A stretch of DNA of 64,000 nucleotides from Melampsora larici-populina 98AG31 (taxonomy: Eukaryota > Basidiomycota > Pucciniomycetes > Pucciniales > Melampsoraceae), in assembly GCF_000204055.1 (NCBI RefSeq), contig NW_006768793.1, forward strand, positions 525,983-589,982. Reading direction: 5' to 3'. Every line of letters begins with the position of its first letter. Within the stretch, counting starts at the first letter, position 1. Positions 45,128 through 56,979 of this stretch are shown here, piece after piece. The position numbers and the translations under genes were made by a program. Under the pieces are notes generated by a model that ran no database searches, was not told the DNA's origin, and saw only the letters and a program-made list of their open reading frames with translations.

Positions 45128-45808
45128 TTGTTTTGGATTGCGGCCATTGCCAAGAAACTTTGGGCCAGTTTTGGTATTTTCGATCATGAGCAATTTACCC
45201 GCCTGATCACTGCGGAATGGCCGGCCTCCATCTCCGGAATCCAAAACCACGATGAATGGACTCTCGAACGACTTTCTGGAAGGGGGCTATCTGGGAATAC
45301 GTCTCGAAACTCTTTTTACACAAGGGGTCCCTTTTTCAGAACTTCTGAAGTCATCTTCTTGACATGGTGTGCCCTTTTTCCTCTTGACCTCATGGTCACT
45401 CATGGTAGTCAGGTACATAGTCAATGGTTGAGCCTTGGAACCGGGACTCAAAAACAGCTCCTGACAAAGGAAATTATATGCCCGTGTTTGTTTGGCTTTG
45501 CAGTGATGCGTCTGGCAGTGGCATGGTCTGCCATATCCATATGGATCTATGTCCATATCCCTCGGTATCCATCCAGCTTTTACACTTTTTTGTTGATTGA
45601 GTTACATATAAGCCTATCGAACACTGTATCAAGCACTCTGCGTCAGGTCCAGCTGCCAGTAAGAACTTTGTGTCTGTTTGATTGGGGAGATTCATGTTTT
45701 GAGCTGCAACTTGCAGGTAGAAGGAGTGCAGTTGAGCTTGTCTGTGCGCCATTGCAGATCAGTGAATGCATTTCTTGCTGTACATCATCCTACTTCATGG
45801 GGCTTTAA
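45128..45808 (+). CDS. unidentified open frame of 226 codons, probably not a gene
   Basis: Open from a TTG; the first in-frame ATG is far inside. The beginning is weakly coding-like (IAAIAKKLWASFGIFDHEQF), but the rest is rich in Ser, Leu and Cys with no domain. No introns, leader or partner are evident. It may be a remnant of a repeat. Included for completeness only. Confidence 0.15.
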   Translation: MFWIAAIAKKLWASFGIFDHEQFTRLITAEWPASISGIQNHDEWTLERLSGRGLSGNTSRNSFYTRGPFFRTSEVIFLTWCALFPLDLMVTHGSQVHSQWLSLGTGTQKQLLTKEIICPCLFGFAVMRLAVAWSAISIWIYVHIPRYPSSFYTFLLIELHISLSNTVSSTLRQVQLPVRTLCLFDWGDSCFELQLAGRRSAVELVCAPLQISECISCCTSSYFMGL

Positions 45809-46825
45809 GTCAGTTTGCATGGACATGTGGAGGTTTTGTAGTATTTTGAGGTTGTTTGAAGTTGCTCAAGTTGCTTGAAGTGGATCAAGGATTAAGAATT
45901 CCATGAGTGATCTGATGTGGTGTATATTTGGGGTTTATCTTTTCTGAAACAGGTTCATGAGATGATTTTACTCAAACTCTGTCTCACTCTTGAGTGGTCT
46001 ATCACTGCAAAGACCTTTTTGTTTGTAAGCACAGCGCAAGAAACATTTTATCTGCCATGTGTAATGGAACAGAGTGCTTTTACACAACAAAATACAGCTA
46101 ACTTGACCAAGTCCGTCCTGGCAAGTCAGCTTTCCAGAGAATAACTTATGGCCTATCTATGAAATTTGTTGTGTGAGCCAGGGAAATTTGGCTGGCAAGT
46201 GTTTGTGGTTTGGGCCTAACACACAACAATTGTGATGAAGGACATGTCACATAGCAAGTCAAAGTGGGGGGTTGAACATATTTTAAGTATGCTCTCAATC
46301 ACTTGAGTGAACACCATCTACAATGCTGGGACAAAATCAACTGTCCTTGAATCTCCATGTTTTGTTGGAGAACCAGATATTGTACCAAGTGGGTTTAAGA
46401 TTGTCGTTCTGTTTAGGAGAATATTTGGGTTCCAGAATCACTGAAAGTACTTGTGATGGGGCCAATGATCTTGCCTGCCTACACAGAGTAGCCTTTCTCA
46501 TACTGGCAATCCTTGACAAAGTTTGAAGTCCATCAATTTCCTTTAGTTTCACAATTAGTCTTCAGGGGAACACTGGTATGGTTCAAATTGACAATACTCA
46601 GAATCCCCAAACAAAATAATCAGGCCCCAATTCTGGACATCACATCAACATAAATGGTTGAAAATCTCAATAATAAACAAAATAGACTTCTTTGGTTGAA
46701 CAACTCTTGCAGTTGCAGAATGTTTCTGATTTACACAATGCACTAAAACAAAAATTAGTCCAGTGTTGATTTCTAGTCTTTTGATCACAGGATAGTGAAA
46801 AACATACACTTTAAACATTATACAT
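45809..46825. other. non-coding spacer
   Basis: No supported frame or repeat. It ends at the foldback that borders the nested repeat island. Confidence 0.5.
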
Positions 46826-46948
46826 TAGCGGTACACAAACTTGAACACCTGACCTAAAAACCCATGGACAAAACCCATGACAGCCCAATTGTGTCTGGGG
46901 TTTTGTCCATGGGTTTTCAGGTCAGGTTTTCATGTTTGTGTACCGCTA
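46826..46948. repeat. 123-bp foldback element
   Basis: Inverted arms begin TAGCGGTACACAAAC on the left and end GTTTGTGTACCGCTA on the right. Inner arms pair as AAAACCCATGGACAAAACCC with its near-complement at about 46909-46920. The short loop holds CCCAATTGTGTCTGG. It lies back to back with the long-TIR element that starts at 46948. Confidence 0.8.
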
Positions 46949-47042
46949 TTTTCCCCAAGTGGGAATGGGAAAATGATTAAGAGTATAGTTTGTCATAAAA
47001 GGATCTATCATTGCACACCTGAGCCATAACACCCACACTACA

Positions 47043-47183
47043 CACTGCCAGCATTAAAGAGGTTCCCAGATGGGAATATGGGTTGCAGGAATCAGACAGC
47101 CTTTGTGACTACATATATTACAATGGCCGTCTGATCCCTACAACCCATATTCCCATCTGGGAACCTCTTTAATGCTGGCAGTG
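47043..47183. mobile_element. 141-bp CACTG-ended foldback with ACA duplication
   Basis: Arms of about 56 bases, almost perfect: CACTGCCAGCATTAAAGAGG at the left, its exact complement at the right end. Flanked by ACA at 47040-47042 and 47184-47186. Removing it restores the left TIR of the surrounding element, which proves insertion. CACT(A/G) ends with a 3-bp duplication are the habit of CACTA (EnSpm) elements, so this may be a very small CACTA-type MITE. Confidence 0.8.
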
Positions 47184-47313
47184 ACATATGTGCAGCTGGC
47201 TGAGTGAATGAGTGGCTATCATGTACATACAGACCTGCTCAGTTATCTGTGCACCTGCATAATTGAATCATATGTAATATATGCTGTAACTTTTTTCAGC
47301 TTGGCAAAACCAT

Positions 47314-47478
47314 TAGCCGTTCTCAAACCAAACCTGGTTTCCAAAAAACCCGGTACACCTGGTTGTCTTTTTGGCTGGGAGGTGTCAAAAATGTCAACTC
47401 AATACACAAAGTTACCACCAAAAAAGCAACTGGGGGTACCAGGGTTTTTGGCAACCGGGTTTGGTTTGAGACTGGCTA
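47314..47478. repeat. 165-bp foldback (TAGCC-ended)
   Basis: The left arm TAGCCGTTCTCAAACCAAAC and the right arm (reverse complement TAGCCAGTCTCAAACCAAAC) continue for about 55 bases with few mismatches. Loop around 47380-47410. No clear duplication beyond two or three bases. Confidence 0.75.
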
Positions 47479-47648
47479 TTCTAAAAATTGCTACATACAC
47501 AGGACCCTGGAGAGCTCTTGTACAGGTGGGTGATGCAAAAGATTTTATTTATGTTTGCTGTGAATTGCTGTGTATTTCACAGCATCTACACCACATTAAC
47601 AACTCTTCACAATTGTATAGGTATGAATTTCACAGTTTACAAAGTGCT

Positions 47649-48447
47649 TTGCTCCTGGCTAGGCATTAGGCATTGGGCGAGGTTTTTGAATTTTTTTGTT
47701 TTTTGGTTGCACAAACCAATTCAAAGGTAGTTCAGTTTGTTTGGAATCCTTGAGTAGGGATGGCTGGCCAATATCAAAGCCACCAAAAGCACAGCAAAAA
47801 AATATTTCTTGTTTTGCTTCACAAAATTTTTCCAAAATTTCATCTGGCGTAGAGCATCCTTGCTTGACCTGTAAAAGCCACAAGCCCCAATCGCGCCACA
47901 AAAGAAGCCTTTCAGACATTTCACAGATACCTTGCCCAGGGTACCCCTTTTCTGAATCTACCCGGGTATCCCCCAGCAGCCGTGATCCAATGATTGCTTG
48001 GTTGACTTTGATCAATCCAAAACTTGATCGACTCACCCAACAAGTGTATCAATCAAGTGCTGAAATATTCTTTCTTTTTCAACTAACCTGGAAGTCAAAA
48101 TTGGGTCACATTTGATCGACTCAAAACTAGACATACTCATCCAATTGCAATCTGAAATTGAAATCAAAACATTGATTGATTCAAACATTGATCCTTTGGA
48201 TTGGTCACAAACTGCTGGAGTTGACGAGCAGAAACCTCGAAGACAAGAGTCAAGCGGTCATCGGACCAAGGCAAATGAAAATCTAACCCAAAAAGGTAAC
48301 CGGGCAAAGCAACAGGGCTTTCTACCTGTGAAACTCACTCTCTTCTGCAATCTTCAAATTGCTTTGTGAGGTGCATTGCTTGTCGGTCAAAAAAATCAAA
48401 AAAAGAGCGAAAATTTTGCCCAATGCCTATTATTGAGGGAGGAGCAA
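47649..48447. mobile_element. 0.8-kb TIR element (TTGCTCC-ended)
   Basis: Ends are inverted copies: TTGCTCC...AGGCATTGGGCGAGGTTTTT at the left, and TTGCTCC...AGGCATTGGGCAAAATTTT after reversal at the right. A minus-strand frame (47659-48036) includes LLLWRDWGLWLLQVKQG and FFCCAFGGFDIGQPSLL, which I do not recognise. It could be a captured exon or chance. The superfamily is unclear. Confidence 0.55.
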
Positions 48448-48779
48448 GGGATTTGGTCAAGTTTTTTTGAATGTAAAGTGTGGTGAAGTGTGTGTAGTGT
48501 AGGAAATTCTTTTACATCATGCACCTCAATAAGAGCTCTCCGGGGTCCCACATACACTGACTCAAATCTGTGGTGTAATTTCAGCAACTCAACTTCATGT
48601 AACACACTTCCTGTTACTGTCAAATGGCTTCCAGAGTGCTGCCTGGGTAGCTGGAGGTATATATAGTCAATTTTTGGGACAATTTTGTCAAACTGGAAAC
48701 CGTTACATGATTTAATCTCACAGTGATTTACTTGCATATTCAGATGAGTAGGGAACTGAGCTGAGGCTATGACCCGGAA

Positions 48780-49130
48780 TTGGACCTTCAGGGCCGGCCA
48801 CGAGGCCGTGTCAGATCCGGCCTCAGCCACACAAGACATGAATGCTACCGGGCAGCACTGGGCAGGCCCTGGCTTGGGCCAGCCCCTTGTGAGCTAGTTT
48901 GAGAGTGCAGGACGGATGCTTGATGATGTCAATTTTTCCAGAAAATTGCCTCAACAAGCCCTTTACCAATGCCTCCACAAAGATTTTCCCAATGGCCCTG
49001 GCCCCAAGTAGCCTTGTAGTGGGTCCTTTGTTGCTATTACCAGGCTGAGCTTGAGGCCCCAGGCTTGGCCTCAACCTAGTCTGGGAAGTGCTTGGGTAGA
49101 CTTGGCCAGGCAGGTCCAGGGCCAAGTCAT
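48780..49130. other. GC-rich GGCC-rich island
   Basis: Local GC content is far above the neighbourhood, with repeated GGCC, CCTGGC and GGCCAGGC words. Similar islands occur at 8940-9110 and 51910-52100. No gene. Perhaps the end of one repeat family. Confidence 0.4.
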
Positions 49131-49162
49131 AGCCCTAAACTGAGCAGACCTGTCTGTCCAAG

Positions 49163-50257
49163 CAGACACAGAAAAGATATGTCACCCTTGGGGTCAATGT
49201 CAGCCCTGAGTACATATACATGTACCCAAAACTAACCTGTAACAGTAAGAAACATATGTATAAGATTAACTACATGTTACATACTGAGCATAGACTGTAT
49301 GTAACATGTAATACAATGTATTAAAACCTTTATTACATATATATGGACCTGTAAAACAACATGTAATATGTAACAAAACACCAATTACAACTCATAACTC
49401 AGTGTCAAGAGTTAAATGCTTATATTACATACCACACACAAGGTGTATATGTAATTAAGCATTACTAGTAACAATCAGTACTACATGTCAATAACTAAAC
49501 CTGAACCAATGTAGTGATAATAACAAATATCACTACAGTTAGGTTTGGAGAGGAGAGTATATAAACCCTCCTCTCTCAGCCTTCAGAGAATCCCCCAAGC
49601 AATTATTACCCACTAATTTTAAAGAACAATTAAAGTTCAACTGAAGTAAAATATCAAGAGTCTTATACAAATAAGACTAGTGATAAGCTTCATCAACTTC
49701 AATCAGATTCCTGATCAAAAGTAGGTAATACAATTCTTCATTTCCCTCTGGATCCTCTACTTCCCCTAAGTAGAAACCCAATCAAGGCTAGTGACCTTAA
49801 GAAGAACTTCAGGCTGGTGACCTTAAGAATAACCCTAAGTTGGTGACTTTAAGGACAACCAGATTGGTGAACTAACTCACTCTTTGATCTGTTACAATAA
49901 AGATTAAAGGAAGGTCCAGGATCCAACCTTCATATATTATAATAGACATCATATTATAATTACTGAATCTCCTTTTTAGGAGTCAATTAACTGAAGTCTG
50001 TCTGGATTTGTCCAAACAGACTGTCAGTCCCCTTTCTTCTCTTTAATTTTCCTTCTTTACTTCAATTTGTAACTACTACATATTTGAAATAAAGAAGTTA
50101 AATTTAATAAACCTACCATTCTACCCTTCAGTGAGCACTGAGTACTCCTACAAAGAGCACCCAGTCCTCACAGTCAAGGTATTGCTATCACATATGTAAT
50201 ACACCCAAATGTAAGCCAGTTTGGCCCCAAGGGTGGCATATCTTTTCTGTGTCTACT
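49163..50257. mobile_element. LTR-like or foldback insertion with TATA box and poly(A) signal
   Basis: Outer arms of about 50 bases are inverted: AGACACAGAAAAGATATGTC near 49165 against its near-complement ending at 50256. Inside lie a TATA box (TATATAAA at 49558-49565), a pyrimidine-rich start region, a tandem array (49786-49872) of about 27-base units with TGGTGACCTTAAG, and AATAAA at 50088-50093. TATA box, short transcript body and polyadenylation signal together suggest a solo LTR set within an inverted-repeat element. TG...CA borders and a duplication could not be fixed, so this stays tentative. Confidence 0.45.
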
Positions 50258-50393
50258 TGTAAATGATAGCCACCTAATTACTCAGCCTGCTGCACACATG
50301 TAATGGGGGTGTTGTGTCTCAGATGCACAGTGGTAGATATTTTTATGACAAACTATACTCTCAATCATTTTCCCATTCCCACTTGAGGAAAAT

Positions 50394-52268
50394 GTGTAAT
50401 TTTGGCAGTGATGCTAGTCCTTTTTGCCAGATCCTTGATAATCTAAACTGATTGATTCATTCAAGATTTCTTTTCTCACAAAGTGTTCTACCTCAAGACC
50501 GCTTTGTGATCATGTAGTGGAATTGGACCATACAGTTCTCAAAGATAAAACAAGGCAAAAGTAATTGGAGAGTTTGGCACTGCAAAGCTTCAAACAACAC
50601 CATTTCTTCACAAAGCAGTAGGGCCTAATTAAAGTACTCAAAGTTGTATAGTTACGTGTATATAGTTTTCTTTTATACTTTTTTGGCTCTCTGGCAGAAA
50701 AAAAGTATACTGGGGTCCCAAAGTATCCTAGCTTTGAGGACCTGTTGCACACTTTGCTCATCATGTGCTATTGTTATTTCATCCCAGCCTTTGAAAAAGG
50801 GTAAATTACCCAACAAGATGTACTTTATAGTTTTTGTTTATAGTTGTAAAAAAACAAGAGAACTATATATAAAAAACTATACACAACTTTAAGTAGCGTA
50901 AATATTCCCCAGTTGGACATGTGAGCCATAAAATCTTGGCTCAAGAGTTGATCAACCCTCTTCACTTGTGGCTGATAGATGTCCTTTGTAACTCAGAAAT
51001 GCCATGCTCTCTGCTTTTGACTACACTCACTTAGGTAACTTCTAATTATCTGCTCATGTCTCAGGAATATGTGACCTCAACTTAACAATTTCTTACAAAG
51101 CTGTTCATACTGCCAATTTGAAGGCTTACCACCAGATGAGCTGGGTTGTTGCCAAAAAAACCCTTTTTCAAGTCTGTTTTTGGACATTTTGTCATGATAC
51201 ATAGATAGTTATAAGCAGTGTATGTAGTCTAAGTGGGAGGATAAAGTGTTTCTTGGGTTAAGAGTGGACTAGTTGAAAAACTCATCAGCTACACTTATCT
51301 AGCCCATACACCAAATTTTGTGGATAAGCCATCAGTCCTTCCCATGTAAGCTGAATCCCCAGCAGGGACTTGATCAACTTAGCTGTAGTTATCTGAACTT
51401 GTCCTATCCAGATATGACACCTGCATGGGAAATCTTTGTTCCTTGAGCTTTGTTTACACAGTGAACAAAAGTGTTTGTGCAGTTTTCAAGTGTAATACAG
51501 AGTTGGAGTCAAAGTAATTCATTCAAGAGAAGATGAAACCCAGCTCTGGACCAGTCCACATCATATCACACATGAAATCATGAATCCAGTGAAAACCACT
51601 CAAACACCCAAGGTACCACAAAGCCTTGAGATATGGATGTAGACTAATCTGAAGCCCAATGAAAAGTGGTCTACATCATAGATAACAAGATATGAATTCC
51701 ATGGATTTATTGCATTACACAGCCAAGCTCAACCCTACTCCTTTTACCTTCAAGTTGCATCTCAAGACACCAAGAAATCCCAAAATATGTAGTATCTTGC
51801 ACTATCTTTCCGCCCACAATTGTTGTCCTTTCAATGTTCTTTGATCACAGTGGTGTGAAAATGTAAACCAATCTTCTGATTGTTTTTTATAAACAGGTCA
51901 CTGGATGGTCTTTATCTTGGCCAGGCTGAGACAACCCTCAAACCAACTGTGCCTCAGGCAGCTTGCTACATGTAACATTATCATAACCTGGCCCAGGTCT
52001 TGGCCCCAAGCTATGCTGACTCTGCTGAGAGCTGATCGGGCATTCCGGCGCCGACCCAAGGCCACGGCCGGGCCTTGAACCGTCACCCGAGCGGCGCAGC
52101 TGGTTTGACTCGGAATTCGGACTTGTCGTCTATTGATGATGTCACACGAAACATGCGAGAACGACATTAAAAGAAAAGGAGCAAGGTACAAGATCCAACA
52201 ACTTCGCCACCAGCCTTCAATCGCGTCACAGTCATCACATCAATATTTTCGAAGGGAGTACATACAGA
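50394..52268. other. non-coding region before PDAT
   Basis: Contains the foldback at 50639-50891 and a GC-rich island at 51910-52100; otherwise featureless. The final 100 bases are likely the promoter and leader of the PDAT gene. Confidence 0.5.
50639..50891. repeat. 253-bp AT-rich foldback element
   Basis: The left arm CAAAGTTGTATAGTTACGTG and the right arm (reverse complement TAAAGTTGTGTATAGTTTTT) share TATATAGTT and continue for about 45 bases. The middle is unrelated. It looks like a MITE; the duplication is unclear. Confidence 0.6.
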
Positions 52269-55200
52269 ATGGAGGAAAATAATACCAAAGCATGCAGCGA
52301 GGACGAGGGCGATCAGAAAAATTCACTACGTCATAGAAGGAAAGGTCAAGTTAACAAACCACCAAAGATTAACTCAGGTTTGAAGTATCAAGATGCCAAG
52401 AGCCAATCAGGCGAAACCGAAAATAGGTAAAGAGAAATATGGTGTACTCAGGGCATGAAACATCGATCATTGGTATTTCAGATGGCTGACATGATATTTG
52501 TGTAATCTTCATCAAGTCCTCTATCCGAAAATTTTACTGCAACATTGAAGGTTGGACGCCACGGGGACGTGAAACTGTTAGCTGTTAGTTGGTCATCCCC
52601 TTTAAGCAATTAGATAAAGACAAGTGCAACTTGCCCTCAGCTCGACTGAGCAATTCAATTGACAATCTTCCCTGATCAAACAGCCTGGTACACCGTGGAA
52701 CGAGATAGATTTGTCCGAGTCATTTCTCATCGAAGATAAACAGCTTGGCACAAGCAGCCGTCATACCCAAGGCATTTTTGCACGTCGAAGATGGTTCTTT
52801 ATTATCGGTGGTCTTCTCGGCGCTTTCTTAGGATGGTATGTCATTCAAGGTTTCTATCTGTTGCATATCTGGCACGTAAGCTTGAGCTAACTTGATTCTG
52901 AAATTGAAATCCATTGACTAAAACAGGCTATTCACAGACGCACCGACGTCTTTTTCAGACTTGGATTTTGATCTAGATCAAACTTTTTCAAACATGAAAG
53001 AGATGATCAACGCGAGAGAGTTATCGAGTATGTTACCTCAATTGAATCTTTCGGACGTGTTTCCATCCTCCTCCAATAAATCTTGGCTTAAAAATCACGA
53101 TTTCACGGTAGGTTTCTTCCTAAACTTGAAATTTCGATTCTAAAACTGAGCAATCTTCTATCTAAATTTGAACTTCCGATTTCCCCCTATATCTCACACC
53201 TCGAAGGTTGGAAGACAAGCATTATCAAACGGATTGCAAAAGAAACACGCAGTTTTGTTGATCCCTGGAATTATCTCCAGCGTACGTGAACTGTTTTCAG
53301 TCAAGACAATGATCTCAGATATCTTCTATTCGAATCTCACATTTTCGGAAAAAGGGCTTGGAGAGCTGGGGTACAACAGAAGAACACGCACCATTCTTCC
53401 GCAATCGAATTTGGGGGACCGCAGCTATGGTATGATCCCCAGTCTCTTTTTGCTTCTTCACTTCAAAATTACAAATATGACTAATCTTCACGTCCTGTAT
53501 CGTAGTTGAGGGCTGTAGTAACCAGGAAAGAAGCTTGGCTGAAAGCTATCAAGCTAGATCTTGAAACAGGTCTGGATCCACCTGGCGTCAAAGTCAGAGC
53601 TGCTCAAGGGTTTGATGCAGCGGCTTACTTTGTTCAGGGATATTGGTATGCGCATCATCTTCCTTGCTCTAACCACTGCTGCATACCTCGCTTTGATATC
53701 ATACTGACCAAACCAATTGCATCATTTTCTTGAATAGGATATGGCAAAAAATCATCGAAAGTCAGTTGACACATGTCTTTCTGACGGTATCGAATGCAGA
53801 CAATCACTGATCCTCCTTATGTGTTGTGAGAGTCAGATTTGGCAGTACTGGATTACGATCCATTGGATATGTCACTAATGGCGTATGACTGGCGCCTAAC
53901 CCCATTGAACTTGGAGATTCGTGATCGATATTTTTCTCGTATGAAAGTCGCCATTGAACATTCCAAGCAAATCCTCGGGAAAAAGACTGTACTTGTCAGT
54001 CATAGTATGGGTGGGAGCATCGTGCTCTTTTTTCTCAAGTTGAGTCACTTATGAATAAAGATGACTGGCACATCGCGTCTCACTTGTCCCTAAATCCGAT
54101 GGATGACTGGTCTCATATCTTTGTTCGTCTTCATTTTAGATGGGTAGAAGCTAGTGGTGAGCATTTTGGAAATGGGGGCGCAGACTGGGTAGAGAACCAT
54201 ATAGAAAGCTTCGTGAATATCGCAGGAACGACTTTAGGTGTGTCTCGACTTTTCACTCGTTATTTTTTAATTTGAATTCTGATGTGTCTTCGATAGGCGT
54301 TCCAAAGACTCTGGCGGCTTTGTTGAGTGGTGAAATGCGAGACACGGTAGAATTAAATGCTGCGGGGGTTTATGTGCTTGAAAAGCTTTTCTCAAGAAAA
54401 GAGCGAGCTGATTTGTTCAGGTCTTGGGCCGGGTCAGCAGCACTTTGGCCTAAAGGTGGCAATGTCATTTGGGTTAGTAATTCTTTCGGTTATATTCGCT
54501 GGATTACATTGAAACGAGCTCTTGACTCCCTTCGTTTTCCCCAGGGTACTGCTCAAGGAGCGCCAGATGATCCAGAAAATGCCACATTGACCAGCGGAAA
54601 CGTGAGTGACGATATCCGCTGCTGATATTTTCTATGTAACCGACTTTCGGGTTGATTTTACCACCAGGTCTACAATTTCCGACCAAATGATAAGACGTCA
54701 ACAAAAAATCTAACGATGGAAGGGGCCTACGAGTACTTGCTACAACATACACCAACTCAATATGGAAAGATGCTTCAGACAAACCATAGTTTTGGAATCA
54801 CAACAGATGAAGAAGAATTGAAGGCAAACAATGGTGATTTTAGAAAATGGACCAATCCGCTTGAAGTTCAATTACCTAATGCCAAGAGCATGTCGATCTA
54901 CTGTTTATACGGAGTTGGCAAACCCACCGAAGTCAGTGTATTTGTTTTAATTGGAAAATAGGAAGTTCATCAAAATCTTATCGAATTTTGTTGGATTCTA
55001 GAGGGGGTACTGGTACAAGGAAGATGAAGATGAGGTAACCGGAAGTCAACATGTATATGTTGACAATGAAGTCAGTCTTGACGAAGAGCGACCAAAGATC
55101 AAGAATGGCGTGACCTTCAGTGATGGTGATGGAACAGTCTCACTCCTTAGTCTAGGTGCAATGTGTGTGGATGGATGGCAAAGGAAGAGTTATAATCCAG

Positions 55201-55589
55201 CTGGTGTAAGAACCCTTCTCTGCTTCTTTATGGGGATGGAATTGACGGAGAATCTATGCTGTTTGTCGGGGCGGAGGTATTTCATCAACAGATTCGAGTG
55301 GTGACGCACGAGATTGAACATCGACCGCAAGGCTTTGATATCAGAGGAGGCTCTACCACTGCAGATCGTACGTAAAATTTGTTTCGTTGGACATGGAAGC
55401 GAGTTTCACCCGCACCAGGGAACAGTATATACTGATTTAATTTGCTCACACGCAGATATTGATATTCTTGGATCAGCCGAATTGAATGAAGCGATTATCA
55501 ATATTGTGTCTGGACGAGAAGAACTTGTGAAGGAAAAGATCGTCTCAGAGATTAAAAGTTATGTGAAACGGATCAGATGGCCTGCTTGA
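52269..55589 (+). CDS. LRO1: phospholipid:diacylglycerol acyltransferase (PDAT, LRO1-type)
   Basis: Makes triacylglycerol in the ER by moving an acyl group from phospholipid to diacylglycerol. Sixteen exons: 52269-52426, 52517-52550, 52684-52835, 52927-53107, 53207-53281, 53355-53429, 53506-53645, 53738-53760, 53837-54038, 54140-54237, 54297-54472, 54545-54601, 54668-54931, 55002-55205, 55292-55367 and 55456-55589. Total 2049 bases, 682 residues (yeast Lro1 has 661). The N-terminus is basic and cytosolic (RHRRKGQ), with one membrane anchor (WFFIIGGLLGAFLGWLF). The alpha/beta-hydrolase core shows VLLIPGIISSGLESWGT (lid/oxyanion region), LVSHSMGGSIVLFFLK (nucleophile Ser), FSDGDGTVSLLSLG (Asp) and HIDILGS (His). 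All three triad residues are present. The second exon (34 bases) is small but is needed to keep phase. Confidence 0.93.
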
Positions 55590-56979
55590 ATAAGTTTTGT
55601 ATATTAGAAGAGAGGTTGTAGGGGTGTTGCCGCTTAGATTCCGTTTGGATGTGAAGGTAGTGGGTCTGATGACTTGTAAGATATGAATCAAATGATAAAA
55701 GCATCTTTCTTGTATCCATCATAATATACGTCTCTTATATCTATTCGAACTTGATGATAGCGAAAAAGCAGTTTGGTGTACATCATCACAAATTATTTTG
55801 CTTCTCACTAAAACAAACAGGGTTCCATTGACTGTCTCAATTGCAAAATGAGTAAGATGTAATTGGACCTTGTTTGGCTGTTTATGAGAGCAGGAAGGAG
55901 GAGACAGTTGAGTTATGCATGCCAGTTCTTCCCTTGAAAAATTGTGCGACCATTTTTGATCTTCATATTGCCTCAAAGTGTTGAGCACCGAGCTCGAGGA
56001 TGTTGAGAAGTAGCAATTTGTATCCTGAGGGTTTGCACGGTACTACCACAATTGATGGTAAGTCTCTGGCTTGATGCTTTGGCTGTTAGGAAGGTTAATG
56101 AGTCAAACCGCAAAATCTGAAAATTCCACATGAAACTTTTTCTCAAAGCCCTGTCGAGCCTATCCCGAACATGAGTCCGCTGCCTCGGATGACAGTCGAC
56201 AACACAAATGACCTGAGATTGAGCTCGGAGGTAAATAATCGCGGCATGGCAGGTACTGAAGACCGTCGGGAGAACGCGAGGCTAGGTGAAACAGACCTTG
56301 TGCCACAATAGAGAGAAGGCATTTGTAAGCACGACATAAGATACCGAGGCGGCTGAAATCTTCTTTGACCAAAGCATCTCTAGATTTCTGTTTCCAGGAA
56401 GCCGTAGGTCTTTTGACCAGCATATATGGTTCCCGGAGCAGATTAATGCTCTTGACCAGGACGAAGACTGATGCCGAAACCCAAACAGAAGAAAGGTAAA
56501 GAAGGCGGTGAAACCTAACAAACACCTCTGATGTTGTGCTGAGCAAGTAAGTTAAGAACTGAAGCATCAGAACCTGATCTCGACAGTGAACAGGAGGCTG
56601 GTTGAAGGAAAGCTTTTCGACTACATCTGACTGACAAGAGTCCCATTGAACCATGCACCGCGACCGTCAACGCAGAGGGCGGGACAACAAAGATGGCTCA
56701 TGGAGAGGATGGCCTGCAAGCAGCACAACATCAGCCACGCTCAATCGAGATGTTTGCCCGCTCAAGATGAAATTACGGCTCGCCATCAAAACACGCACTG
56801 CAAGAGTAGCTTCAAATTAATCCCAGAGGTTTGGGGAAAATCCTTCTACCCCCCCTTGCTTTCATATCTTCCCCTCAGACAAGCAAACCACCACTATCTC
56901 TACGCCCTTCGTTACCTAACTCAACCGCTCTCATACTCGTGAACCAACTACTTAGTGCGTACACCCATCAGGTTGAACA
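55590..56979. other. intergenic region between PDAT and the lactonase-type gene
   Basis: 55590-55750 is the likely PDAT 3' UTR. A 164-codon minus-strand frame (56160-56654) and a 46-codon plus-strand frame (from 56171) overlap; neither shows a domain. The last 200 bases are probably the promoter and leader of the lactonase-type gene. Confidence 0.4.

Larger units (their letters stand above)
46948..50393. mobile_element. 3.4-kb long-TIR element carrying nested insertions
   Basis: Left TIR (from 46948: ATTTTCCCCAAGTGGGAATG) and right TIR (reverse complement from 50393: ATTTTCCTCAAGTGGGAATG) are about 85% alike. The similarity runs for roughly 190 bases: AAAATGATTAAGAGTATAG, GTTTGTCATAAAA, then, beyond an insertion in the left arm, GTGCAGCTGGCTGAG and GTGGCTATCAT. 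No transposase is visible. Removing the nested elements (47043-47183, 47314-47478, 47649-48447, 49163-50257) leaves about 1.2 kb, the size of a non-autonomous DNA element. The superfamily is not assigned. Confidence 0.7.

Noticed and set aside
47208..47669. 153-codon plus-strand frame in the repeat island
   Set aside because: It runs straight through the foldback at 47314-47478 and into the element at 47649, so it cannot be one ancestral gene.
56160..56654. 164-codon minus-strand frame
   Set aside because: No domain, no splice pattern, several overlapping frames of similar length; probably non-coding promoter-side DNA.
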